The translations under genes and the position numbers were made by a program. The notes beneath the pieces were generated by a model. That model searched no databases and was not told where the DNA came from. It saw only the letters and a program-made list of their open reading frames with translations. Shown here piece after piece: positions 15,987 through 26,151 of a stretch of 64,000 bases of DNA. The stretch covers positions 2,976,001 to 3,040,000 of the forward strand of contig NZ_CP090064.1 of assembly GCF_023100685.1 (NCBI RefSeq). The letters run 5' to 3'. The DNA is from Proteus vulgaris (lineage in GTDB: Bacteria > Pseudomonadota > Gammaproteobacteria > Enterobacterales > Enterobacteriaceae). Each line of letters opens with the position of its first letter. Position 1 is the stretch's first letter.

Positions 15987-18023
15987 TTAGAAACTATATT
16001 TAATGTTCGCCCAATAACGACGTCCTTCATCAACTACCCAGTTACCGCCTTTATCATTCACAGCAGGGCCTGTTTCATCTGTAATATTTAATACCGCAAA
16101 GTTAAACATGGTATTTTTATTAAAGTTGTAGGTCATCCCTAAATCAAAGGTTGTGTAGCCACTACGATAACGCGCACCTGTGTAACCATTACGTTGAGCT
16201 GCCCAAATTTGTTTGCCCGTATAAGCCGTATTGGCATAAAAACTGGTCGCTTCATCAAACTGCCAATCAACACGCGCGTTGGCACTGTGTTTAGGTGTTA
16301 AATCTAATGGATAGCCTTTTAGTGATTCACCAGAGCCTAGTTTTTCATCATCACTTTTACGTTCTGAATCAATATAGGTGTAGTTAGCATTGACATGCCA
16401 GCTTTCTGTAATTGGGAAACCAACCGCAGTTTCAATCCCTTTAATATTGGCTTTACCCACATTATCGTATTGGTACAGTTTTAAACCTGTAATTGGATCT
16501 ATTTCACCTGAGTCATAGTTCGTTAACTTATCTTTAAAATCAGTATTAAAGAAAGTCACACTCGCAGTCACACCATCCCCATTATCATAACCAATACCAA
16601 TTTCTTGGCTGACTGATGTTTCAGGTTTTAAATCACGATTACCGTACATAATTGCACGGCCTTTTTCTGTTGAAGTGCCATATTCAGGGCTAATTTCACG
16701 CAGGCTTGGCGCTTTAAAAGCTTTCGCCACGCCCCCTTTTAAGGTGAATTCATCCGTTAAATGATAAACGGCATAGGCTCTTGGGCTCCAATGATTACCG
16801 TAATACTCGTGATCATCAAGGCGCACACCGCCGGTTAACGCGAGATTGTCTGTTACGCTATATTCATCTTCAAGGAATAACGCTTTTTGATCCGCTGTAA
16901 TAGTGGATTGTTTAATGCCTGAGCCAGTAGATGATTCATCTTTTAAGCGCGAGTATTGATATTGACCACCAAAGGTCATCACGTTATCAGGTAAAAATGC
17001 AGTAAATTTCGCATCAAAAACGGTGTTAGTGATTTCAGGACGACGATCTTCGTAATACTCTTCACGCTCCTTCGTCGTTTTATCAATCATTTCTGTTTTG
17101 GTAATACGCTTAGTTTGTTCTTGATACACACTTAATTCTGAATGCAGAATATCAAACTGATTTTTATAAGTTAATGCCCAGTGATTACGGTCATTATTGG
17201 TTTCTAACATTTTATTTTCATCCGCTTTGCCGCCACGGATAGTAAATTCACTCATGGATTTACCTGGAGTCGTTGTACGCTGTAACGTATTGCGGCCTGC
17301 TTCTAATAAAATGGTTTGATTATCAGTTGGTGTAAATGCCAATTTCGCTGTAATGTTTTTATTGTCATTACGACCTTGGCCATAAGTAATTTTATCTTCT
17401 GCACGTAAGTAGCTACTGCCATAAAGCTGTAAGCCTAGTTTATCTTCAATTAAAGGCCCTGAAAGATAAAAATCACCATTAATAGAATCGCCAGCATCAC
17501 GGTTATGTTGCAACGTACCGCCAAGTGCAACAGAGCCATGCCACTCTTTTGTTACTGGTTTGGTGATGATATTGATAACACCACCCATTGCATCAGAGCC
17601 ATATAGTGATGACATTGGTCCGCGGATAACTTCTATGCGTTCGATCGCATCTGCGGGTGGAATAAAACCACCTTCATAACCACCACTCCCATTTGGGCGC
17701 GACTCGCGGCTATTTTGACGGCGGCCATCAACTAAAATAAGCGTGTATTCACCTGGCAAACCACGCATCGTGATTTCTTGTTTATTGGCATTACCGTTAA
17801 TGCTAACACCTTCAACCCCTTTTACAGCATCAGCTAAATCATGAACCGGTTTCTTTGCAAGTTGTTCTTTGCTAATCACGGTGATACTTGCTGGTGCATC
17901 TGTAATTTGTTGAGCAAACCCTGATGCTGATACAACAAGTTTTTCTTCTTTATTTTCTTGTGCATACAGCGGGTAAGAGGCAGATAAAATACAGGCTGTT
18001 AAAACACCCATTTTAAAGTTCAT
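15987..18023 (-). CDS. TonB-dependent siderophore receptor, catecholate (FepA/IrgA/CirA) type
   Basis: A 678-aa outer-membrane protein. It has a signal peptide (about 1-21), a TonB-box-like 'EKLVVSA' (about 27-33), a plug domain with 'ITMRGLPGEYTLILVDGRRQNSRESRPNGSGG' type sequence (the FepA/CirA-like signature) and 'RIEVIRGPMSSLYGSDAMGGVINIIT', then a 22-strand barrel ending ...YWANIKYSF with C-terminal Phe. Two Fur-like boxes lie just upstream. Together with the downstream esterase it forms a catechol-siderophore uptake unit. The exact ligand cannot be fixed from sequence. Confidence 0.92.
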   Translation of the reverse strand: MNFKMGVLTACILSASYPLYAQENKEEKLVVSASGFAQQITDAPASITVISKEQLAKKPVHDLADAVKGVEGVSINGNANKQEITMRGLPGEYTLILVDGRRQNSRESRPNGSGGYEGGFIPPADAIERIEVIRGPMSSLYGSDAMGGVINIITKPVTKEWHGSVALGGTLQHNRDAGDSINGDFYLSGPLIEDKLGLQLYGSSYLRAEDKITYGQGRNDNKNITAKLAFTPTDNQTILLEAGRNTLQRTTTPGKSMSEFTIRGGKADENKMLETNNDRNHWALTYKNQFDILHSELSVYQEQTKRITKTEMIDKTTKEREEYYEDRRPEITNTVFDAKFTAFLPDNVMTFGGQYQYSRLKDESSTGSGIKQSTITADQKALFLEDEYSVTDNLALTGGVRLDDHEYYGNHWSPRAYAVYHLTDEFTLKGGVAKAFKAPSLREISPEYGTSTEKGRAIMYGNRDLKPETSVSQEIGIGYDNGDGVTASVTFFNTDFKDKLTNYDSGEIDPITGLKLYQYDNVGKANIKGIETAVGFPITESWHVNANYTYIDSERKSDDEKLGSGESLKGYPLDLTPKHSANARVDWQFDEATSFYANTAYTGKQIWAAQRNGYTGARYRSGYTTFDLGMTYNFNKNTMFNFAVLNITDETGPAVNDKGGNWVVDEGRRYWANIKYSF

Positions 18024-18051
18024 AGTGGTTCCCTGAAATTATAACAGTTAT

Positions 18052-18107
18052 AGTAATGAGAATGATTAATATTATCTTAATCAAATATTCATGAGAATGA
18101 TTTTCTT
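18052..18107 (-). promoter_or_regulatory. Two Fur-like boxes upstream of the TonB receptor
   Basis: Two copies of the core ATGAGAATGATT (18057-18068 and 18090-18101) lie 30-80 bp upstream of the start codon; both resemble the inner part of the Fur consensus GATAATGATAATCATTATC. Confidence 0.75.
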
Positions 18108-18191
18108 TTCATATTTAGTGTTTTTTTTTAATCTGTATCAAAGTAAATCAGCACCATTTTCGCTAGGCCATTTTGTAAACAATTTCAGATG

Positions 18192-18226
18192 TAAAAAAGC
18201 AGAAGGTATTAACCCTCTGCTTTCTT
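18192..18226 (-). terminator. Terminator of sglT
   Basis: On the minus strand, AAAGCAGAGGG...CCTTCTGCTTTTTT: 11-bp stem with one mismatch, then six T. Confidence 0.65.
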
Positions 18227-18278
18227 CTTTTGTAGGATATTTTTAGATTTAACGGATCAACAAATCATCACGCTGTTA

Positions 18279-19913
18279 TTACCAGAACACAGCATAAAGT
18301 ACACATAATATAACCATGATGGCATAGGAAGCGATGTTGAATCCGCTTTGTGTTTTAAAGGTCTTATCTGTTAATGCAATCGCCCCTACGCTGTCATCTG
18401 TTTTCGTTGAGGTTAAGCTCACTAAACCAATCACGACAGTTGTAAACATAAAGGTGTACATCATTTGATCGAGGAATGGCATACCTAAAGGCATTAATTT
18501 TAGGAATAGAGCAAATGGTATAGATAAAACCACACCAATAATTGCACCTTTTGCGTTTGTTTTTTTCCAGAATAAGCCTAATAGGAATACAGCTAAAATA
18601 CCTGGGCTTACTAAGCCAGTATATTCTTGAATATATTGGAATGCCTGATCGATACCACCCAATAATGGTGCGATAAAACAAGCAATAATCAGAGCAACAA
18701 CCGCACTAATACGCCCCACATTCACTAAGCGTGTTTCAGAAGCTTTAGGTCCAACATATTCTTTATAAATATCCATCGTGAAAATAGTCGCGATAGAGTT
18801 AAGCATGGATGCTAAAGACGAAACAATAGCCGCCGCAAGTGCTGCAAAAACAACGCCTTTTGCACCTACAGGCAAGAACTGTGTTAACCAAGGATAGGCT
18901 TTGTCAGCTTGTGCTAGCGTTGGAATATGCTGTGGAGCCATTGTGCCTAACCCTGCCATTAAGTCTGGATTAGTAGTAATAACAAATGCAGCAATCCCCG
19001 GAACAACGACAAGAACAGGAACAATTAATTTTAAGAATGCAGCAAACACTAGTCCTTTTTGTGCTTCATTTATAGATTTAGCAGCCAAAGCACGCTGAAT
19101 AATGTATTGGTTAAAACCCCAATAATAAAGGTTAGCAACCCATAAACCACCAATTAGCACAGCAATACCCGGTAAGTTCATAAACTGCGGATTATCTTTT
19201 TCTAAGATCATTTTAAAGTGATCGGGCGCGGCTTGTGTCATTTTGCTTAAGCCTTCCATGATCCCGCCATCACCACCGATATAGCTGACAGCTAATACCG
19301 TAGTAAATAAACCACCGAGAATAAGGAAGAATACTTGCACCACGTCTGTCCACGCAACGGCAGAAAGGCCACCATAAAGTGAATAAACAACGGCAAATAA
19401 TGCCAAACCAATAATGGCATACATCATTGGTACACCTAAAATGGTTTCTAGTGCCAATGAGCCTAAATAAAGTACAGATGTTAAGTTAACAAAGATAAAT
19501 AATGCGAGCCAGAATACTGCGAGGATCGTTTTTAGGTTACGGTTTTTAAATCGATTCTCAACAAATTCAGGAATGGTATAAATACCTTTTTCGATAAATA
19601 CAGGTAAAAAATACTTCGCCACAATAATCAGTGTCAGTGCAGCCATCCATTCATAAGAAGCGATAGCAAGACCAATGGAGAAACCAGAACCTGACATACC
19701 AATAAATTGTTCTGCTGAAATATTAGCGGCAATAAGCGAAGAACCAATTGCCCACCAAGGAAGGGTTTTACCTGCTAAGAAATAGTCCTTTGTTCCTTTT
19801 TTCTCACCATCCTTTGAACGAGAAACCCACAATCCTAGACTAATAATGATGACAACATAGAGGGCAAAAATTGCATAGTCTATTGTGCTTAATCCAACAC
19901 CTTCTGTATGCAT
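18279..19913 (-). CDS. sglT: Sodium/galactose symporter (SSS family, vSGLT-like)
   Basis: 544 aa with about 14 membrane helices and very high similarity to Vibrio vSGLT along its length: 'FLAGKTLPWWAIGSSLIAANISAEQFIGMSGSG' type TM1 (containing the Asn/Gln sugar-binding positions), 'YTIPEFVENRF', 'NLYYWGFNQYIIQRALAAKS' and 'IQEYTGLVSPGILAVFLLG'. It imports galactose or glucose with sodium across the inner membrane. It is the outermost gene of the gal cluster, and two GalR-type operators lie upstream (19955-19970, 20144-20159), so it should be induced with the Leloir genes. Confidence 0.95.
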   Translation of the reverse strand: MHTEGVGLSTIDYAIFALYVVIIISLGLWVSRSKDGEKKGTKDYFLAGKTLPWWAIGSSLIAANISAEQFIGMSGSGFSIGLAIASYEWMAALTLIIVAKYFLPVFIEKGIYTIPEFVENRFKNRNLKTILAVFWLALFIFVNLTSVLYLGSLALETILGVPMMYAIIGLALFAVVYSLYGGLSAVAWTDVVQVFFLILGGLFTTVLAVSYIGGDGGIMEGLSKMTQAAPDHFKMILEKDNPQFMNLPGIAVLIGGLWVANLYYWGFNQYIIQRALAAKSINEAQKGLVFAAFLKLIVPVLVVVPGIAAFVITTNPDLMAGLGTMAPQHIPTLAQADKAYPWLTQFLPVGAKGVVFAALAAAIVSSLASMLNSIATIFTMDIYKEYVGPKASETRLVNVGRISAVVALIIACFIAPLLGGIDQAFQYIQEYTGLVSPGILAVFLLGLFWKKTNAKGAIIGVVLSIPFALFLKLMPLGMPFLDQMMYTFMFTTVVIGLVSLTSTKTDDSVGAIALTDKTFKTQSGFNIASYAIMVILCVLYAVFW

Positions 19914-19954
19914 AATATTTTCCTTTCAGACCCATAGAGAGAATAGATTTTTAA

Positions 19955-19970
19955 TGTAAACGTTTTCACA
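19955..19970. promoter_or_regulatory. GalR-type operator upstream of sglT (proximal)
   Basis: tGTAAACGTTTTCACa, 42 bp upstream of the sglT start; matches the GalR/GalS palindrome GTGTAAnCGnTTACAC in both half sites with one arm imperfect. Confidence 0.8.
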
Positions 19971-20143
19971 ATCTTTTTCCGTTACTCCCTTCACAATTTT
20001 GTCGCTTATGTTACGTAAATGCATCTAAAAATAAAAAACAAACGATTACTATGACGAGAAAAGCCAAATTATCACTAAAAATCCTCTCTTAATATTTATC
20101 CAAGAAGAAAGTATCTTAAAATGAAATTTAAAAAAACATTAAA

Positions 20144-20159
20144 ATGATAACGATTACAC
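20144..20159. promoter_or_regulatory. GalR-type operator upstream of sglT (distal)
   Basis: ATGATAACGATTACAC, centred 190 bp from the proximal operator. The pair could support DNA looping. Confidence 0.7.
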
Positions 20160-20239
20160 AGATTAAGTAAGAATGGCTTTTAAGGTGATGATGATCCTCA
20201 TTAAGAGGATCGACAATATTATAAAAATAAGTGATGTGG

Positions 20240-21250
20240 TTAAGAGAGATGGCTAAGATTAAAAACAGAATTACGTTGAACTAAAGTAGGTGAAAAAATA
20301 CGTTGTTTTTGTTCGAGGACTTCACCTTTAGATAGTCTAATAGCCAACGTAGCAGCCTGTTCGGCCATCATTTGTACCGGATAACGCACGGTTGTTAAGC
20401 GAGGATGGATATAACGAGCAATTAATACATCATCAAAACCAATAACAGAGATTTTTTCAGGTACAGGGATCTCATTTTCATCGAGAACAGACAAAGCACC
20501 AGCAGCCATAAAATCGTTGTAAGTCACTACGGCTGTAAAATCGATTGATTTCGTTAACAGGTGCATCATTGCTTTTTCACCGCCTTCACCTTCAGGCTCA
20601 CCATACTCAATATAACTTTCGGGCAATATGATGTTATTGGCTTCAAGAGCAGCCTTATAACCCGCAAGGCGTTGAGTAGTATCCTCAATATGATGCGTGG
20701 AAGAGATATAAGCAATCTTGGTGTGCCCTTGGCGAATAAGATGTTCTGTTGCCATCCATGCCCCTTTGTAATTATCTAAAGCGACACAGCGTTCCGCAAT
20801 TTCAGGAATAAAGCGGTTAATCAGTACCATACTTTTGACTTCATGAGCATAAGCTAGTAATTCTTCATCAGAGAGTGCTTTTGAGTGGATCACTAAACCA
20901 TCACAGCGACTATTAATTAGCAACTCTATAGATTGACGTTCGTCTTGTGCATCATGATAGCCATTACACACCAAAATATGTTTTCCCGCTTGTCTTGCCA
21001 CATTATCAACCGCTTTCACCAATGTGCCAAAAAAGGGATCAGAAACATCATGGACTAAGACACCTAAAGTTTGTGTACTTTGACTGACCAACGCTCTAGC
21101 CGCTGCATTAGGTCGATAACCTAGTTTTTGCATTGCCGCATTAACTGTTTCTACTGATGTCTTACTTGCTTTCGGCGAGTTATTAATGACTCTTGACACC
21201 GTAGCAACAGAAACTCCCGCTTCTTTTGCTACATCTTTGATAGTCGCCAT
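20240..21250 (-). CDS. galR: Galactose operon repressor (GalR/GalS, LacI family)
   Basis: 336 aa. N-terminal LacI helix-turn-helix 'MATIKDVAKEAGVSVATVSRVINNSPKAS' type, hinge 'YRPNAAARAL', and periplasmic-binding-like effector domain with 'VSDPFFGTLVKAVDNVA', 'VTYNDFMAAGA' and 'ISVIGFDDVLIARYIHPRLTTVRYP'. All agree with E. coli GalR and GalS, which cannot be told apart here. The start at 21250 is preferred over 21268 because family N-termini begin MATI and GAGGTGG lies directly upstream. It should bind the operators found near sglT, galE and its own upstream region and be released by galactose. Confidence 0.93.
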   Translation of the reverse strand: MATIKDVAKEAGVSVATVSRVINNSPKASKTSVETVNAAMQKLGYRPNAAARALVSQSTQTLGVLVHDVSDPFFGTLVKAVDNVARQAGKHILVCNGYHDAQDERQSIELLINSRCDGLVIHSKALSDEELLAYAHEVKSMVLINRFIPEIAERCVALDNYKGAWMATEHLIRQGHTKIAYISSTHHIEDTTQRLAGYKAALEANNIILPESYIEYGEPEGEGGEKAMMHLLTKSIDFTAVVTYNDFMAAGALSVLDENEIPVPEKISVIGFDDVLIARYIHPRLTTVRYPVQMMAEQAATLAIRLSKGEVLEQKQRIFSPTLVQRNSVFNLSHLS

Positions 21251-21399
21251 ATCCACCTCATGGATCACCTTTCTTCATTATCAAAAAATAACGGGTTGTT
21301 AATCTAAGACTAAAGAAAAAAGGAAATAATAAAATTTAAGTGGCTTGATTATCAGCGAAGAAGTGAAATTTAAAAAGTAAAAAGATCAAATAAATAGTG

Positions 21400-21426
21400 A
21401 AAAGGAAAGCGTTTACACTTTCCTTT
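21400..21426 (-). terminator. galM terminator hairpin that contains a GalR-type operator
   Basis: AAAAGGAAAG / CTTTCCTTTT form a 10-bp stem just after galM. The loop-proximal half and loop read GTGTAAACGCTTTCC on the minus strand, a good match to the GalR operator GTGTAAnCGnTTACAC (centre 21410.5). The site lies about 160 bp upstream of galR and could serve autoregulation. Confidence 0.6.
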
Positions 21427-21431
21427 TATTG

Positions 21432-22502
21432 TTAAGAGTAAAACTTATAGATAGTTTGGCTATTCCATGGCGTATTCGCAGGTAAAACACCTTGATTTTC
21501 ATGCCATTCAGGATGATTCGGCCCATCAGGAAAGTATTGTGTCTCTAAAGCTAATCCAGAATAATTACCATAACGGCGACTTTTTCCTTTTATTCCAGCT
21601 AAAAAGTTACCTGTATAGAATTGAACAGAAGGCAGAGTAGTAAAAACATCCATTTTAAGCTCGCCCTCAGGTGCAATGACTGTTGCAATAGGTGCTTTAT
21701 CGTCGATAGCCTGTTTATCTAAAATAAATGCATGATCATAACCACTCGCTGCTTTTTGACACTCATCAACCATAAAATCAAGACCGATGCGTTTTAATTT
21801 ACCAAAATCAAATCCTGTTCCTACAACGCTCACAAACTCTCCAGTAGGAATATTGCCTTCACCATTTTTCAAATAATGAGAAGCGCAGATTTTTAAATCG
21901 TGCTCAAGCGCTGTGCGTTCAGTGTGTTCACCTGCAAGGTTAAAATAGGCATGGTTAGTTAAACTAAGTGGCGTGGTTTTATCACTTATTGCCTGATAAT
22001 CGATACAAACTTCATTATTATCAGTGAGTGTATAAGTCACACTAGCTTTGAGTGTACCGGGAAAACCTTGGTCACCATCATTTGAAATCAATGAAAAGGT
22101 CACTGATTGAGATGATTGTGCCGTGATCCCCCAACGACGATGACTGAAGTTTTGTTTACCACCATGTAATGTGTTTTTACCTTCATTAGCACTGATTTGA
22201 TATTCTTGCCCTTCTAATACGAATTTTGCACCAGCAATACGATTGGCAAAACGCCCTACTGTGGCCCCCAAATAAGCTGTTTGCTGTTTATGGGTATTCA
22301 TATCTGCAGAGCCTAACAAAACATCTCGACGGTATCCATTAACAGGTACAATACAAGTTAACCAAGTCGCACCAATATCCATTAAAGAAATCGACATACC
22401 AAAACGATTTTTAAGCACGACCACTTGTGCAGGATTTCCGTCTGATGCAGGTTGTGCAGTCATTTGTTCTGGCTCTAGAAATCGCATTTCATTAGTCGCC
22501 AT
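21432..22502 (-). CDS. galM: Aldose 1-epimerase (galactose mutarotase)
   Basis: A 356-aa cytoplasmic mutarotase interconverting beta- and alpha-D-galactose, supplying GalK. Family segments: 'GATVGRFANRIA', 'LHGGKQNFSHRRW', 'SNDGDQGFPGTL', 'LTNHAYFNLAGEH' with the catalytic His (about residue 180), and 'LALETQYFPDGPNHPEW' with the catalytic Glu (about residue 317). Its ATG overlaps the galK stop (TAATG), so the two are translationally coupled. Confidence 0.95.
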   Translation of the reverse strand: MATNEMRFLEPEQMTAQPASDGNPAQVVVLKNRFGMSISLMDIGATWLTCIVPVNGYRRDVLLGSADMNTHKQQTAYLGATVGRFANRIAGAKFVLEGQEYQISANEGKNTLHGGKQNFSHRRWGITAQSSQSVTFSLISNDGDQGFPGTLKASVTYTLTDNNEVCIDYQAISDKTTPLSLTNHAYFNLAGEHTERTALEHDLKICASHYLKNGEGNIPTGEFVSVVGTGFDFGKLKRIGLDFMVDECQKAASGYDHAFILDKQAIDDKAPIATVIAPEGELKMDVFTTLPSVQFYTGNFLAGIKGKSRRYGNYSGLALETQYFPDGPNHPEWHENQGVLPANTPWNSQTIYKFYS

Positions 22503-23662
22503 TATTTTGCCTCCGAATAGCCCGCCCCTTGGCTTGCAGAGCAGACATAAATAGTTTCTTTCAACCCTGTTAAGGCTTCATATTGCGCTTTAACAGAGTC
22601 AACGACCTTATCCACTAAATCTGGTGTCACTAATGCTACGACACAACCGCCAAATCCACCACCAGTCATTCTCACACCACCACGATCACCGATCACCGAT
22701 TTCACGATTTCAACCAATGAGTCAACCTCTTTGACTGTGATTTCAAAATCATCACGCATTGAGTGATGTGATTGCATCATTAATTGACTCAATGTGGTTA
22801 AATCACCACGACGTAAAGCTTCTGCAGCATCTAATGTACGACTATTTTCAGTAATAACATGGCGTGCCCGACGATAAACCACATCACTCATTACTGCTTT
22901 TTTAGCGAGTAGATCCTCTAATGTGGCATCTCTTAATGCAGTCACATTTAAAATATGAGCAACCTCTTCACACTGTTGGCGACGGGTATTGTATTCGCTA
23001 TCAACTAAGCCACGCTTTTTATTGGTATTGATAATCATCACAACCATATTTTCGGGCATCGTTACGGCTGACGTTTCTAGTGAACGACAATCGATTAATA
23101 GTGCATGATTTTCTTCACCACAAGCCGAAATAAGCTGATCCATAATGCCACAGTTACAGCCAACAAATTGGTTTTCTGCTTTTTGGCCATTTAATGCAAT
23201 CTCTTTTTGGCTAATAGGTAATTGATAAAGTGTTTTAAGCGTTTGACCAATAGCCACTTCTAACGCAGCGGAGGAGCTTAATCCCGCGCCTTGAGGGACA
23301 TTTCCTGATATTGCGATATCCATACCATGAAAAGAATAATTGTCTTTTTGTAGAAAATGAATAACACCCCGAACATAATTCGCCCACATTTTATTAGGTA
23401 AAAATTCAATGGTGTTATCGAGGCTAAATTCATCAACCTCATTTTGGTAATCAACTGCAATCACTCGAATAATGTTATCTTCTCGTTTTGCTGCGGCGAC
23501 GACCATTTGATAATTAATAGCACAAGGTAAAACAAAACCATCATTATAATCAGTGTGTTCACCAATAAGATTTACTCTTCCTGGCGCTTGAATAAAATGT
23601 GTAGGCGCATAACCAAAAATAGATGTAAATGAACGAGTCACATTATTAATAAGTGCCTGCAT
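22502..23662 (-). CDS. galK: Galactokinase
   Basis: 386 aa (E. coli GalK 382). GHMP kinase with the galactokinase signature '[22 protein letters not shown]' (about residues 28-49), ATP-binding '[16 protein letters not shown]' (about 128-143) and C-terminal '[14 protein letters not shown]'. It phosphorylates alpha-galactose to galactose-1-phosphate, the first committed Leloir step. 131 bp separate it from galT, longer than usual; the gap has only a short hairpin (TCATTAT-gtaa-ATAATGA). Confidence 0.97.
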   Translation of the reverse strand: MQALINNVTRSFTSIFGYAPTHFIQAPGRVNLIGEHTDYNDGFVLPCAINYQMVVAAAKREDNIIRVIAVDYQNEVDEFSLDNTIEFLPNKMWANYVRGVIHFLQKDNYSFHGMDIAISGNVPQGAGLSSSAALEVAIGQTLKTLYQLPISQKEIALNGQKAENQFVGCNCGIMDQLISACGEENHALLIDCRSLETSAVTMPENMVVMIINTNKKRGLVDSEYNTRRQQCEEVAHILNVTALRDATLEDLLAKKAVMSDVVYRRARHVITENSRTLDAAEALRRGDLTTLSQLMMQSHHSMRDDFEITVKEVDSLVEIVKSVIGDRGGVRMTGGGFGGCVVALVTPDLVDKVVDSVKAQYEALTGLKETIYVCSASQGAGYSEAK

Positions 23663-23793
23663 AATAAATCCTTAGCTTAAAATTAAGTAATAAAATCCCA
23701 CCACATCATTATGTAAATAATGAGATGTTTGGTTTAATTTATTTGGTGCGCAAAAAGCAGATTAACTAAAATACCTTGCCATATTGCAGGTTA

Positions 23794-24849
23794 TTAACGT
23801 TGCTCTTTATAATGAATGTCACTTAATTGACGTAAATTATTTGCCGCTTGTTCTGGTGTTAGGTCTCTTTGCGATTCCGCCAGCATTTCATATCCCACCA
23901 TATATTTACGCACAGTGGCTGAACGTAATAATGGCGGGTAATAAAGTGCATGTAATTGCCAATGATCGGTATTTCTGCTGTCTTTAAAAGATGGCGCAAA
24001 ATGCCACCCCATTGAATAAGGGAAAGAGCAATGAAATAAATTGTCATAACGGCTGGTTAGTTTTTTCATTGCAATAGCCAGATCATCGCGTTGAGCGCTA
24101 TTTAACTCATTCATTCGACGAATATGCGTTTTAGGTAATAACATTGTTTCATAAGGCCAAGCTGCCCAATAAGGCACTATTGCCAGCCAATGCTCAGTTT
24201 CAACAACGGTTCGGCTTGCGTCTTTACATTCAGCATCAACATAATCAATTAATAAATTACGCCCGTATTTTTCAAAATACGTTTTCAAATGTGTATTTTT
24301 TTTCGCTAGTTCATTAGGTAAGAAATCACTCGCCCAAATTTGCCCATGAGGATGCGGTTGGGAACATCCCATTGTTTCACCTTTATTCTCGAACACTTGA
24401 ACCCAAAGGTATTCTTTACTGAGCTCTTCTATTTGGTTATCCCAAGTATCGACAATTTTACGTAAGCTACTTAAAGGCAATTCAGGTATTGTTTTTCCAT
24501 GATCAGGCGAAAAACAGATAACGCGACTAATTCCTCTTACTGCTTGTGTTTGAAATAAAGGATTTGATGAAGGATCAACATCATATTCATCTTGTAATAA
24601 CGCGGAGTGATCGTTATTAAAGACATACGTTCCGGTATAATCTGGATTTTGATCACCAGAAACACGTATATTATTTGGGCACAAATAACAATGCGGATCA
24701 TAAGAGGGAAGGGTCGCAATCTGAGGTTTTTCATCTTTACCATTCCAAGGTCGTTTCGCTCTATGAGGTGAAACCAAAATCCACTGATCAGTGAGTGGAT
24801 TATAGCGACGATGAGGATGTTCAACAGGATCAAAAATCAGTTTTGACAT
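23794..24849 (-). CDS. galT: Galactose-1-phosphate uridylyltransferase
   Basis: A 351-aa HIT-superfamily enzyme: zinc-site cysteines in 'HCYLCPNN' (about residues 52-59), catalytic '[13 protein letters not shown]' (the HPH active site with nucleophilic His, about residue 167), and second zinc/iron-site histidines in '[25 protein letters not shown]'. It exchanges UMP between UDP-glucose and galactose-1-phosphate. Second gene of the galETKM operon, 45 bp after galE. Confidence 0.97.
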   Translation of the reverse strand: MSKLIFDPVEHPHRRYNPLTDQWILVSPHRAKRPWNGKDEKPQIATLPSYDPHCYLCPNNIRVSGDQNPDYTGTYVFNNDHSALLQDEYDVDPSSNPLFQTQAVRGISRVICFSPDHGKTIPELPLSSLRKIVDTWDNQIEELSKEYLWVQVFENKGETMGCSQPHPHGQIWASDFLPNELAKKNTHLKTYFEKYGRNLLIDYVDAECKDASRTVVETEHWLAIVPYWAAWPYETMLLPKTHIRRMNELNSAQRDDLAIAMKKLTSRYDNLFHCSFPYSMGWHFAPSFKDSRNTDHWQLHALYYPPLLRSATVRKYMVGYEMLAESQRDLTPEQAANNLRQLSDIHYKEQR

Positions 24850-24894
24850 AACCTTCTCTCTTATTTATTCAAGATTATCTGAATACTGTAAATC

Positions 24895-25917
24895 TTATTT
24901 CAGATAACCATTTGGGTTTTGTGACTGCCAACGCCAAGCATCAGCAGCCATATCATCAATTGAACGAATGGCTTTCCAATGCAAATCTCTCTCTGCTTTT
25001 GCGGGGCTTGACCAACATTCAGCGATATCACCAGGGCGGCGAGCTTGTAGTTGATAAGGGATCGGTTTACCACTGGCTTTACGAAATGCTTCAATCATTT
25101 CTATCACGCTCGTGCCGTTGCCCGTTCCTAAATTATAAATATGAAGACCCGCTTTTTTACCTAATGCATTTAACGCAGCGATATGGCCATCCGCCAGATC
25201 CATAACATGAATGTAATCACGAACGCCTGTGCCGTCTTTTGTTGGGTAGTCATTACCAAACACAGCAACGTGTTCACGACGACCAATAGCGACTTGAGAA
25301 ATATATGGCGTTAAATTGTTTGGAATACCTTTAGGATCTTCTCCCATCGTGCCTGATGGATGGGCACCAACAGGATTAAAGTAGCGCAGTAAACTGATAG
25401 ACCAGCTCTCATCAGCAACATATAAATCAGATAAAATACGCTCAACCATATATTTACTGGTGCCATATGGATTGGTTGTACCACCAACAGGTGAATCTTC
25501 ATTAATAGGTACAGATTGAGGATCTCCATAAACCGTTGCTGATGAGCTAAAAATAATACTTTTAACACCAGCATCTCGCATACAGCGCACTAACACCAAT
25601 GTGCCATTAACATTGTTGTCATAATATTCAATCGGCTTTTGAACAGATTCACCTACTGCTTTCAATCCCGCAAAATGAATAACAGATTGAATTGTATGTT
25701 TAGCAAAAATTGATGCTAATAATTGATCATTACGAATATCACCATTGTAGAACAGTGGGCGTTTACCGGTTAATGCTTCAACGCGGTTAAGCACTTCTTC
25801 ATTCGCATTGCTAAGGTTATCTAAAATAATTGGGGTCATACCAGCTTCAATCATTTGAACGCAAGTATGACTACCAATATATCCCATGCCACCTGTCACT
25901 AATATTTCCACATTCAC
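24895..25917 (-). CDS. galE: UDP-glucose 4-epimerase
   Basis: 340 aa, extended short-chain dehydrogenase: NAD-binding 'GGMGYIGSHTCVQM' (GxxGxxG at about residues 9-15), catalytic Ser in 'FSSSATVYG' and the YxxxK dyad in 'YGTSKYMVE' (Tyr about residue 150). It interconverts UDP-galactose and UDP-glucose, feeding both the Leloir pathway and LPS/capsule sugars. First gene of the operon. Two GalR-type operators upstream, 131 bp apart, recall the OE/OI looping pair of E. coli gal, but both lie upstream of the coding sequence here. Confidence 0.97.
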   Translation of the reverse strand: MNVEILVTGGMGYIGSHTCVQMIEAGMTPIILDNLSNANEEVLNRVEALTGKRPLFYNGDIRNDQLLASIFAKHTIQSVIHFAGLKAVGESVQKPIEYYDNNVNGTLVLVRCMRDAGVKSIIFSSSATVYGDPQSVPINEDSPVGGTTNPYGTSKYMVERILSDLYVADESWSISLLRYFNPVGAHPSGTMGEDPKGIPNNLTPYISQVAIGRREHVAVFGNDYPTKDGTGVRDYIHVMDLADGHIAALNALGKKAGLHIYNLGTGNGTSVIEMIEAFRKASGKPIPYQLQARRPGDIAECWSSPAKAERDLHWKAIRSIDDMAADAWRWQSQNPNGYLK

Positions 25918-26020
25918 CTCTTTTGATTCAATTCAACGGAAAAGAGCAAGACGGTTTCTGTTCACTGACACAGAGTTTAACAAGATCAACAAAATAATTT
26001 CGTGATCAAACCGACATTTA

Positions 26021-26036
26021 ATGTAAACGTTTACAC
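26021..26036. promoter_or_regulatory. GalR-type operator of galE (proximal)
   Basis: aTGTAAACGTTTACAc: a perfect 14-bp palindrome, 105 bp upstream of the galE start. Best operator in the window. Confidence 0.85.
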
Positions 26037-26151
26037 TCTTTTCGCACACGCTTATATTTTATAAAAACCTTAATTTAGAATTGTATTACAGTAAGTTAAT
26101 AAAGCATGTAATACATCCCACCTCTTTATCACTAAAAACAATACCTAGTAA

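Larger units (their letters stand above)
19914..20239. other. Intergenic region galR-sglT
   Basis: A 326-bp gap holding the two GalR-type operators and a short perfect hairpin GATCCTC-attaa-GAGGATC (20193-20211) downstream of galR that lacks a T tail. The sglT promoter must lie here, but no clear -35/-10 pair was singled out. Confidence 0.6.
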
